Shown here: positions 17,201-23,648 of the stretch, in pieces
How the letters are laid out: every line of letters begins with the position of its first letter
Position numbering within the stretch: the first letter of the stretch is position 1
Assembly: GCA_934630855.1 (NCBI GenBank)
Contig: CAKTWW010000015.1
Location: 1 to 42,170, forward strand
Direction of reading: 5' to 3'
Length of the DNA: 42,170 nt
DNA from: an uncultured Collinsella sp.
GTDB taxonomy: Bacteria > Actinomycetota > Coriobacteriia > Coriobacteriales > Coriobacteriaceae
Notes under the pieces: model-generated
Seen by the model: the letters and a program-made list of their open reading frames with translations, nothing else
The model's database searches: none
Told to the model about the DNA's origin: nothing
Program-made: the position numbers and the translations under genes

Positions 17201-18341
17201 CTCGCCTGAGTTTGTGATCGACACCATCAAGCCCAAGATCGACATCCAGAATGTCGTCAACCGCACGGCTTATGCTGGCGAGGTCGCCCCGAGCGCCACT
17301 GTCCACGACACCAACCTTGCCGATGGCACCACCATCGAGGTCTCCAAGATCAGCTACCCGCTGTCCAAGGACGATCCGAACCCCTATGCGGGCGCCGCGA
17401 TCAACACCTCGGCTACCGACAAGTCCGTGAGCTACCTCAACCCGGCCAAGACCAAGGGCAACGACGGCGTCTACACGCTGACCGTTCAGGCTATCGACCT
17501 TGCTGGTAACACCGAGTCCGAGGCTGTCACCTGGTCGGTCAACCGCTTTGGTTCGACCTACGTCATCTCCGACAACACCGGCAAGATGCTCGACCAGTAC
17601 CTCAAGAGCTCCAAGACCACCGATGTTAAGGTGACCGAGATCAACCCGTCCGGCCTTGATGACAACAAGACCTCCGTCGAGCTGACCCGCGACACCAAGA
17701 ACACGACGCTCAAGAGCGGTGACAACTACACCACCGACTCCGACACGTCGAGCGGCTGGAGCGAGTACAACTACACCGTCAGCAAGTCCAACTACGACAA
17801 GGACGGCGCGTACCGCGTGCTGTTCCACAGCGAGGACGCCGCTGGCAACTCCTCCGAGAACACCATGGAGGGCAAGAACGCCAAGAAGACCGGCGCCGCT
17901 GCCGAGATTAACTTTGCCGTTGACGACACCGCGCCCATCGCTTCCTTCGTCGACCTTGCTTCGAACGGTAAGTACGAGGAGTCCTCGCACAAGGCCAAGG
18001 TGAGCTTCGAGGACAACCTCAAGCTTTCGAAGGCTCAGATCAAGGTGAACGGCAAGACTGTCGCCACCTTCACGGCCGACCAGCTCGAGAAGAACCCGAT
18101 TCGCGAGTTCACCCTCGACGGCAGCTCCTCCAAGCAGGACGTCACCGTTGTCGCTTGGGACGCCGCGGGCAACAAGTCCAAGGAGCTCAAGGCTACGGGC
18201 GTGCTCGTCACCAACGACTCCTTCGTTCTGTGGATGAACAACCTGCCGCTCATGATCGGCACCATCGTCGCGATCGTCGTTGTCGCCGGCGGTATCTACC
18301 TGGTTGTCGCTAAGAAGCGCAAGGAGAACGAGGAGAACTAA
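14241..18341 (+). CDS. Large membrane-anchored surface protein with Ig-like repeats
   Basis: 1366-residue surface protein, ATG 14241 with AAGGAAAG upstream. A signal peptide (basic Lys/Arg stretch, then Ala/Val/Thr-rich core, likely cut near AYAES) starts it, and one membrane helix with a KKRKENEEN tail ends it. There is no LPxTG, so anchoring is by the helix rather than by sortase. The middle contains Ig-like beta modules. At least two are related (GKYYNTNRTLTLTV and GKYYNAARTATITV, about residues 792 and 903), and several modules end in D-T/K-[TI]-[AK]-P linkers. An adhesin or extracellular partner of the sensor kinases is likely. About 14420-16900 is distinctly less GC-rich than its surroundings while 17000-18341 returns to local composition, so the gene looks mosaic. 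Confidence 0.85.
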   Translation: MSVFDKLKAYSRKPAAVILATVMATSTIPTTPIAQAVTAAYAESTTPAKTTSGESTKAKSVTPADLGINDVDNWNGGNLDVTYSVHIDKGTPNVTIKADTIAKLIDEQVRAQAGDQFKYDPNAQTGVSKVVNDELAGITLPDGCKDKAVSKDKNGEYLVTTSLDTKSLAYTVSPAAGVTQNKDNSVTVVGNADGEVQLTFTVTKLNYNVSFSYGYEKPQEKKDPEPGKDDTSKKDENADTSNGAKGASGEETTTPATPAIPATPEQSYDHVDVEKPVNCKTQFAPDYSKVVFQTPGKLKFSEYYANLDPSTFAEVDATNLVYKTPQPAYSLSLGKQGFTGEFENGKSTYSCDEFDAELTTVSGEETQLVKIKPKKHFDGTDIKINWYYPNGDIVDGATTTVHVKIAKKTINLFQIGTALNSEVSAEYLDFRQANDKLQDKALKDNLNEAVAELVKKATTSDEFEADEIKNYFDSAKIAKDDSTLSMYYSNAEAGQMTRLTGSNLVLDPADENELPILSNYEFVGESGISIMVKAMESGDWTKPRDANAESLVRKLSISGKGLNDETFNKPSETWIHEKGTYAWEGGTIALASQEALSNDTKFAASYQDSTDINEVIDGVQDASFYVKDTKGVVRKITGTTYKLDHVAPKLVSFEATPKDAKRIKQKGKTKDLSVLVAKNMGVTFVTSEGEETALSSGMNDVHVTYKEQGSKTAETPGDFERKNGGRTYSFDISADSKVSVESFNIDLMDNAGNSNPNQKYNSGDTPIDVAELMAETTEPTISATWDTSAASHGKYYNTNRTLTLTVNAPFFDYVQEYMPEHVMATITKNGSAWKAVKPGNFTRIDGTDKWVATVSFTEDGDYEVSGINVKDLLDRGAKLDGESFTIDKTAPKLNVSWNTEAAQNGKYYNAARTATITVEEHNFDPNLFKIEAPVSAGNGDEATPAQIGGWTSNGDTHTATVTFPGQGVYTLSVSGEDLASNKSESYTSPEFVIDTIKPKIDIQNVVNRTAYAGEVAPSATVHDTNLADGTTIEVSKISYPLSKDDPNPYAGAAINTSATDKSVSYLNPAKTKGNDGVYTLTVQAIDLAGNTESEAVTWSVNRFGSTYVISDNTGKMLDQYLKSSKTTDVKVTEINPSGLDDNKTSVELTRDTKNTTLKSGDNYTTDSDTSSGWSEYNYTVSKSNYDKDGAYRVLFHSEDAAGNSSENTMEGKNAKKTGAAAEINFAVDDTAPIASFVDLASNGKYEESSHKAKVSFEDNLKLSKAQIKVNGKTVATFTADQLEKNPIREFTLDGSSSKQDVTVVAWDAAGNKSKELKATGVLVTNDSFVLWMNNLPLMIGTIVAIVVVAGGIYLVVAKKRKENEEN

Positions 18342-18375
18342 GCTCTGCGCAAGACGCTTGTGCATCTGTGAGCTT

Positions 18376-18416
18376 TACGGCGCCTTGCCCCACTGCTGGG
18401 CGGGGCGCCGTTTTTA
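18376..18416 (+). terminator. Rho-independent terminator after surface protein
   Basis: CGGCGCC pairs with GGCGCCG across a GC-rich inner stem, followed by TTTTT. It closes the transcript that starts upstream of 8166 or at the 14126 site. The next gene's ribosome site begins right after it. Confidence 0.85.
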
Positions 18417-18433
18417 TAGGAAAGGAATGATCG

Positions 18434-20047
18434 ATGGGTTCCAAACAGGCATATTGCCCGTTTTGCGGCCAGACGGTCGATGAGGGGACGCGCGCCTGTC
18501 CGTTTTGCGGGGCGCCGCTGAGCGTGGGCGACGACGCGCCGGCACCGAGCCATGCTGCTCCCATGGGGTCGCATGCTGCCGGCGCTCACGCTGCTGGCGC
18601 GGATCATGCGGCTGCTGCTGGGACGGCTCCTGTTGCTGATGCTGCTGCCGCGCCTGCCCCGAAAAAGCCCGGGCATCGGTTTGCGAAGGCCTCTGCGCCG
18701 GCTGCTGAGCCTGCCGCGCAGGCTCCGGCGGGGGAGGACGCTCTGTTCTCGCTTGATAACCTGGATGGTGATACGGGTGTGAACCCCAACGCTTCTGCCG
18801 GCAAGGGTGCCGCAGCTTCGCGTATGACGCCTCATCTGGATAACGCGCGTGCCGCGGTGCGCAAGCCGCTGGCAAAAAAGATCGCGATTGCCGTGGCCGC
18901 CGTGCTGGTTATTGCGGTGGTCGTGGGCGTTGGCTTGGCCTGGAAGAGCGACCAGGACCTTAAGCGCGAGGCCCAGCAGGTCTCGGCCCAAAAGAAAAAA
19001 TCCGAAAGCAAGCTCGACCTGATGGGCGGCGATCGCAAGATCAAGACCGAGGCCAAGGCTGGTCTGGGCGGGGACGCGATGGTCTGCGACGGATCGTATC
19101 TGTATTGGGCGGATGCCTCTCATATCCTGGCGCGCAAGGCTTCGGGCGCCAAGGCCGTGGATGCGACGGTGCTTACCAAGGCCAGCGCAAAGTACCTGAA
19201 TGTTTGCGGTGGCGACCTGTACTATGCAGACGGCGCAAACGTAATGAAGATCGAGGACATTGCCGCGTGCGCCAAACAGGCGGGCGGCAAGGGCAAGTCC
19301 AAGGTCAAGGTAAAGACGGTGGCGACGCTCGAGGGCGACGTGAAGGGACTTGTCGTGCGCGATGGCACTGCTGTCGCTATGACGCTCAAGGACGGTAAGG
19401 CCTGCGTGTGGCGACTCGATAAGGATGCGGCGCACCTGGTGGCGGCCCAGCCGGCTTCGAGCGCCTGGCTGTTTGGCGACAGCTCGCACTGTGATTTGGT
19501 CGTTGCCACCGATACGGGTTGGACCGTGTGCGAGGCGACGCTTGCCGATGTTTCCTCTGCCGGCGAGATTGTGCTTGAGCAGGAGGATGCCGAGGCAGAG
19601 GCCGAGCATCCGCAGGAGACGCATGGGCCCTTTGGCTCGTATGTTGCCGGCTCCGAGCAGCTCAAATGCGCTTTCTTTAGCGAGGGAACGCTCTATGCCG
19701 TGCTGACGGGCAGCGACGGACACACCACGCTGTCGCGCTGCACGCAGGGCGGTACGTTTAGCTCGTTCGATTCCTATGCCAACGCCGGTCGCCTATGGGC
19801 CAATAGCCACGGTTGCGCGCTGGTACTGTCGGACGGCGAGCTCGGCTGGATTGACGCGAGCTCGGGCCTTTCGAGCGATTACGATAAGGTTGCCGATAAG
19901 GCCGGTCTCGATCTTAATCCCTCGACTTCGGCGCTATGGCTCAACGGCACGACGCTGTTTGTGGCGGATAATAGTGGCAAGTCCTCTACGCTTTGGGCGC
20001 TCGACACCGCGGCCGATGCCCCCAAGCTCGTTAAGATCGCACGTTAA
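18434..20047 (+). CDS. Zinc-ribbon membrane protein with extracellular propeller-like domain
   Basis: 537 residues; ATG 18434 with GGAAAGGA upstream. A zinc ribbon occupies residues 8-27 (CPFCG...CPFCG). An Ala/Pro/His-rich linker runs to about 145, then a basic stretch RKPLAKK and one membrane helix (about 150-170). The remaining 365 residues are outside by the positive-inside rule. They contain repeated short beta patterns such as DGSYLYWAD, GGDLYYADG and NGTTLFVAD, typical of beta-propeller or DUF5050-like domains. No enzyme motif is visible. It probably senses or binds something outside and signals through the zinc ribbon inside (inference). It directly follows the surface protein terminator and is probably co-transcribed with the FHA gene at 20075. 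Confidence 0.85.
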   Translation: MGSKQAYCPFCGQTVDEGTRACPFCGAPLSVGDDAPAPSHAAPMGSHAAGAHAAGADHAAAAGTAPVADAAAAPAPKKPGHRFAKASAPAAEPAAQAPAGEDALFSLDNLDGDTGVNPNASAGKGAAASRMTPHLDNARAAVRKPLAKKIAIAVAAVLVIAVVVGVGLAWKSDQDLKREAQQVSAQKKKSESKLDLMGGDRKIKTEAKAGLGGDAMVCDGSYLYWADASHILARKASGAKAVDATVLTKASAKYLNVCGGDLYYADGANVMKIEDIAACAKQAGGKGKSKVKVKTVATLEGDVKGLVVRDGTAVAMTLKDGKACVWRLDKDAAHLVAAQPASSAWLFGDSSHCDLVVATDTGWTVCEATLADVSSAGEIVLEQEDAEAEAEHPQETHGPFGSYVAGSEQLKCAFFSEGTLYAVLTGSDGHTTLSRCTQGGTFSSFDSYANAGRLWANSHGCALVLSDGELGWIDASSGLSSDYDKVADKAGLDLNPSTSALWLNGTTLFVADNSGKSSTLWALDTAADAPKLVKIAR

Positions 20048-20074
20048 GGCGCCCAGCGCCGGAAAGGACCCATC

Positions 20075-20998
20075 ATGTTTTGTGGTAACTGCGGATACAA
20101 CAATCCCACTACCAGCAAGTTTTGCCTAAAGTGCGGCGCGGAGCTTGCTAAGTACATGCCCGGTGGCGCTTCTGCCGCCGCGGCGGCGACGCTTCGCACG
20201 CCTGCCCAGCAGCAGCGTCCCGTGCAGGCTGCGGGTGCGCCTGCGGCTCCGGTTGCACAGCCCGGAATGGGTGCCCAGCGTCCCGGTGCGGCTCCGATGC
20301 CGCAGACGGGCCGTCCCGGCATGGCGCCTATGCCGCAGCCCCAGATGCCCCAGGCTGGCCGCCCCGCTGCCGGCGCCTATCCTCAGCAGCCGGCGCAGCG
20401 TCCTGCGCGTACGTCGCACAACCGTCCGTCAAACATCCCCGATGCCGGACCCGCCGTGCGTCCCGGTACGCACCCAGCCGCGGCTCCCTCTGCCGCTCCT
20501 GCCGGCGCCAACGGCAACGTGGTGATTCCCCGCGGCCCCGTGGCTGGCGCTAACCAGCCGGCTGGCGCCTACAACCAGCCCAACGCGGTCTACAACCGCC
20601 CCAGCACGGGCGTGACGGTGCTCGACGAGCTTATGGCGTCCTCGGATCACCCGTCGTCCTCTGAGCTGCCGCGCATCGCCTCCGATGTGCCCCGTTCTGC
20701 CTATGGCCCGCGCATGACGCTTGTCCGCGAGCGCGGTACCCGCTACGAGATCACCGAATTCCCCGCCACGGTGGGCAAGGGCTCGGCGGCAAACGTCCGT
20801 ATCGAGGGCAACACCGCCATCTCGCGCGTGCATCTGCTGGTGCGCTACACGGGCCAGTGCTTTGCCGTCGAGGACAAGAATTCCACCAACGGTACGTGCA
20901 TCAACGGCAACCGACTTGAGCCCGGCGAGCTCGTTAAACTCAAGAACGGCGACAAGGTCAAGATGGGCAACGAGGTCTTTACGGTCGAGATTCGTTAA
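20075..20998 (+). CDS. Zinc-ribbon/FHA fusion protein
   Basis: Soluble 307-residue protein; ATG 20075 with GGAAAGGA upstream, 27 nt after the previous stop. Residues 1-21 are a zinc ribbon (MFCGNCG...FCLKCG). A long Ala/Pro/Gln/Met linker runs to about residue 185 and ends in a TVLDEL segment, a possible phosphothreonine motif. The FHA domain covers about 210-307: ATVGKGSAAN, SRVHLLV and STNGTCING, with all pocket residues present. This one protein joins the two families that dominate the island, so it physically supports a link between the zinc-ribbon proteins and the kinase/FHA proteins. No membrane segment, so it should work in the cytoplasm. Confidence 0.9.
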   Translation: MFCGNCGYNNPTTSKFCLKCGAELAKYMPGGASAAAAATLRTPAQQQRPVQAAGAPAAPVAQPGMGAQRPGAAPMPQTGRPGMAPMPQPQMPQAGRPAAGAYPQQPAQRPARTSHNRPSNIPDAGPAVRPGTHPAAAPSAAPAGANGNVVIPRGPVAGANQPAGAYNQPNAVYNRPSTGVTVLDELMASSDHPSSSELPRIASDVPRSAYGPRMTLVRERGTRYEITEFPATVGKGSAANVRIEGNTAISRVHLLVRYTGQCFAVEDKNSTNGTCINGNRLEPGELVKLKNGDKVKMGNEVFTVEIR

Positions 20999-21032
20999 CG
21001 AATACCGGTCTTTACAAGGCAAAACATTGCGC

Positions 21033-21072
21033 AAAAGCGGCGGCGGGTAAAAAACTTGCCGCCGCTTTTATT
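21033..21072 (+). terminator. Rho-independent terminator
   Basis: AAGCGGCGGC pairs perfectly with GCCGCCGCTT around a 13-nt loop, followed by TTATTGTT. It ends the 18434-20998 transcript. The next gene's palindrome overlaps its end. Confidence 0.85.
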
Positions 21073-21090
21073 GTTGCGCAACAACTTTTG
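21070..21090 (+). promoter_or_regulatory. GTTGCGCAAC palindrome upstream of zinc-ribbon gene
   Basis: TTGTTGCGCAACAACTTTTG, matching the site at 5760-5781 over GTTGCGCAACAACTTTTGA. It lies about 90 nt before the ATG at 21179, which encodes the paralogue of the gene behind the 5760 site. Confidence 0.6.
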
Positions 21091-21178
21091 AATTTTTGGG
21101 TGGATGATTCTAATCGTCAATGGTGTTCGAGCGGACGCGGGATCGAGCCCAGCCGCTCCCTTAAGAAAGGGGAATGAT

Positions 21179-22096
21179 ATGTTCTGTCCTCACTGTGGTT
21201 CCCAGCAGCCCGATGGCGCCGTCTTTTGCGGCAACTGCGGCCAGTCTATGGTCGGCGCTCCTTCCGCGCCTCAAGCGGCTCCCGTCCGCCAGGCCCCGGC
21301 TCCGCAGCAGTTTGCTCCGCAGCCCGCGCCGGCGCAGCAGCCGTTCGCTCAGCCCGCGCCTGCCGCACATCACGGCTTTGGCGACGCCGGCTCCAGCTTT
21401 CAGAGCACGCTGACGGCGGCTACGGGCTTTGGCAAGCGCTCCCTCGCCATGCTGGGCGGCGCCGTGGCCTCCTTCGTGTGCATGTTCCAGCCGTGGATCG
21501 CTATGCCTTGGATCGACAAGGCGCTCGGCTATGCCGCTAACCAGGCTGGCTCCGATAACTACGGACTCAACCAGACGGCGATCACCTCGGCCAAGGCGCT
21601 TGTTAACAGCGCGTTCGACATGCCGCATGTGTTTAGCCTCTCCGGTGCGCTGCGCGGCCTTTCTACGGGTGTTAACAATCTGGCGATGCAGATTACCTCG
21701 TATGACACCTCGGCGGCCGCTCAGGCTCAACAGGCCGCCAGCTCTCTCGGTCTGGTCGCCAATGTCCTCACCATTCTCTTTGTGCTGTGGGTTGCCTGTG
21801 TGGTGGCTATGATCGCCGGCGTTGTGATTAAGTTCCTCAAGAAGCAGGATGTTGTCCTGTTTGCCAGCCTCGGCGCCTCTGCAGTTCTTTCGCTTGTATG
21901 CATCATCGGCGCGCTGGTGGCAAACGGCCAGATTGACGGTGCGCTGACCCAGATGCTCGCGTCGAGCGGCGGTTCGAGCGCTTTTGCCGTCATTACGACC
22001 ATCAAGCCGTTCCTGGCCCCGGCATATGGTGCCGTCCTTACGCTGGTCTTCTCGATCGCCGGCTTGGTGAGCGCCTTCGTCCTCAAGGAGGACTAA
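21179..22096 (+). CDS. Zinc-ribbon protein with four membrane segments
   Basis: 305 residues, paralogue of 5859-6761. The start at 21179 (MFCPHCG) has AAGAAAGGGG upstream; a more upstream in-frame start at 21104 lacks a site and lies close to the palindrome. Residues 1-21 are a zinc ribbon (CPHC...FCGNCG), then a Pro/Ala/Gln linker to about 80. The first helix spans about 87-105, an outside loop of about 100 residues rich in Asn, Ala and Ser follows, and three further helices complete the protein. Both paralogues keep a Phe-x-Pro-Trp at the end of the first helix. Function unknown; a membrane sensor or scaffold is the best guess. Confidence 0.85.
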   Translation: MFCPHCGSQQPDGAVFCGNCGQSMVGAPSAPQAAPVRQAPAPQQFAPQPAPAQQPFAQPAPAAHHGFGDAGSSFQSTLTAATGFGKRSLAMLGGAVASFVCMFQPWIAMPWIDKALGYAANQAGSDNYGLNQTAITSAKALVNSAFDMPHVFSLSGALRGLSTGVNNLAMQITSYDTSAAAQAQQAASSLGLVANVLTILFVLWVACVVAMIAGVVIKFLKKQDVVLFASLGASAVLSLVCIIGALVANGQIDGALTQMLASSGGSSAFAVITTIKPFLAPAYGAVLTLVFSIAGLVSAFVLKED

Positions 22097-22154
22097 TTTC
22101 GTCGATACGCCTGCCGGCGGGCAAGACTCGGCCCCGCTTACAGGAGACTATCGT

Positions 22155-22185
22155 AGGCCCTGCGGATCTTCCGCGGGGCCTTTTG
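22155..22185 (+). terminator. Rho-independent terminator
   Basis: AGGCCC-TGCGG pairs with CCGCG-GGGCC around ATCTT, followed by TTTT. It ends the gene at 21179-22096. Confidence 0.8.
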
Positions 22186-22198
22186 CTATGAGGTGACA

Positions 22199-22219
22199 AT
22201 TGTTGCGCAACGTTGTTGG
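22199..22219 (+). promoter_or_regulatory. GTTGCGCAAC palindrome upstream of zinc-ribbon gene
   Basis: GTTGCGCAAC (22203-22212) overlaps a second palindrome CAACGTTG (22209-22216). A -10-like TACACT lies at 22233-22238, so the palindromes cover the -35 region. The ATG is at 22271. Confidence 0.6.
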
Positions 22220-22270
22220 CGGGGCGCGGGTTACACTCTGAGTAACGGAATTGTTGTAAGGGAGAACCTT

Positions 22271-23485
22271 ATGTTTTGCACTAAATGCGGTTCGTACGTG
22301 CCCGACGGCCAGCACTTCTGCACCAGCTGCGGCGCCCCTATGGAGGAGTTTGGGCCCGTTGATGCCGCTCCGGCGCAGCCGACGTACCAGCAGCCTGGTC
22401 AGACGCAGCAGGGCTATGGACAGCCTGCTTCTGTAACGGGCGCCAGCGACTTGCCGCCCTATATGCCGCCGGTCGACGTACCGGGTGCCTATGACATGGG
22501 TGCGAACGCGCCTGGTCTGCAGCGCCCTAAAAAGAACGGTAAGAAGGCTGCGCTGATCACCGTCGGCGTGCTTGCGGCTATCCTTGCGGGCGGCGGTGCC
22601 GGCTATTACTTTGGTGTGTATCGCCCGCAGCAGGCCGAGCTCGAGCGCATCGAAAAGAAGAAGGAAGAAGAGGCCGTCAAGCACTCCAGGCACCCGGTGC
22701 GCATCACGGCGACCGGCATGCAGTGGGATACCGATACCGGCGCCACCAAGCTGCCGGTGCACGTGACGGGAACCGACGTTGACGGCAAGGACGTCGACAC
22801 GGTCTTTTACGTCGACAGCGACGGCAACGGTATCAAGCTCATGCAGGGCAGCTACAGCCTTACGGTTGCCGCTTCGCCCCTGGGCGCCGACGGCGAGATT
22901 TGGGATATCCCCAACGTTTCGGTGAGCATTAAGCTGGGCGACGCGCTCAAAAAGGACGAGAAGCTCGACCTGCGCGAGAATGCCAAGTTTGAGCTCGGCG
23001 ATCCGGTGAACGCCGTGGATGTCGAGCCCGGCGAGATCACCATGGCGCAGAATTACGCGCGTCAGGGCGGATGCGACGACAAGGACGAGGCCGATCGCCT
23101 GGCCGGTCTGGCCTCCTCGGCGCGCAACGGCGCGGTCGCGAGCTATAACGCGGCCGTCTCGGAGGCGAGCCGCAAGAGCCGCACCTACGACGGCGATGTG
23201 TTTACGTTCGAGGTCCCCGAGGACTGGGGGAGCGACTGGGACGTCAAGACCTCGCAGGGCTCGTACAGCGGCGTCAAGAACGGCCTGTGGGTTGATTACA
23301 AGATTGTCCACGACGGCTATACGGTGGGAACGCTCATGATCTCCAATCACTACAACTCGGGATTCAACACGATTGGCAAGACGGGCAACGTGGGTAAATC
23401 GACTAACTTGTGGCTCGGGTCGTACGACTCGCTTTCGGGCGACTCCGACTGGGAGTACATCATCGATTCGATCTACATTAAGTAG
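22271..23485 (+). CDS. Zinc-ribbon membrane protein with extracellular domain
   Basis: 404 residues. The start at 22271 (MFCTKCG) follows AAGGGAGAACCTT; the frame opens earlier (22193) but that would include the palindrome and promoter. Zinc ribbon at residues 1-21 (CTKC...FCTSCG), a Gln/Pro/Tyr linker to about 88, basic KKNGKK, one membrane helix (about 93-115), a short charged helix rich in Glu/Lys, then about 270 outside residues in two parts. The first (about 140-240) is beta-rich with many Asp/Gly turns. The second (about 310-404) resembles a lipoprotein-like binding fold with WGSDWDV and NHYNSGF segments, but I cannot assign a family. It converges on the gene at 23649-26120 and has a terminator between. 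Confidence 0.85.
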   Translation: MFCTKCGSYVPDGQHFCTSCGAPMEEFGPVDAAPAQPTYQQPGQTQQGYGQPASVTGASDLPPYMPPVDVPGAYDMGANAPGLQRPKKNGKKAALITVGVLAAILAGGGAGYYFGVYRPQQAELERIEKKKEEEAVKHSRHPVRITATGMQWDTDTGATKLPVHVTGTDVDGKDVDTVFYVDSDGNGIKLMQGSYSLTVAASPLGADGEIWDIPNVSVSIKLGDALKKDEKLDLRENAKFELGDPVNAVDVEPGEITMAQNYARQGGCDDKDEADRLAGLASSARNGAVASYNAAVSEASRKSRTYDGDVFTFEVPEDWGSDWDVKTSQGSYSGVKNGLWVDYKIVHDGYTVGTLMISNHYNSGFNTIGKTGNVGKSTNLWLGSYDSLSGDSDWEYIIDSIYIK

Positions 23486-23507
23486 CCGACGTCTTTTGGC
23501 TTGGATG

Positions 23508-23544
23508 CGGGCTGTGCGTAGGGTTTGCGCACGGCCCGTTTTTT
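23508..23544 (+). terminator. Rho-independent terminator
   Basis: CGGGC-TGTGCG pairs with GCGCA-CGGCCCG, followed by TTTTTT. It ends the rightward zinc-ribbon gene. Confidence 0.8.
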
Positions 23545-23583
23545 GTACTGGCGATGCGTGCTGTGAGGGAGTGCCCTTTACAG

Positions 23584-23620
23584 AAAAGCGCCCGTTTCTC
23601 TGGTGGAAACGGGCGCTTTT
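23584..23620. terminator. Bidirectional terminator between convergent genes
   Basis: AAAAGCGCCCGTTTC pairs perfectly with GAAACGGGCGCTTTT around a 7-nt loop, giving a T-run on both strands. It sits between the rightward gene ending at 23485 and the leftward gene ending at 23649. Confidence 0.9.
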
Positions 23621-23648
23621 GCTTGCGATGAGGCTGTGTCGCTCGGCG

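Noticed and set aside
16455..18365. A 636-codon minus-strand open frame opposite the surface protein, and similar long antisense frames at 11329-13668, 23373-26153 and 26767-29106
   Set aside because: All mirror clearly recognisable genes and are rich in Val/Gly/Arg or Ala/Thr as expected for codon-bias shadows; no domain is visible.
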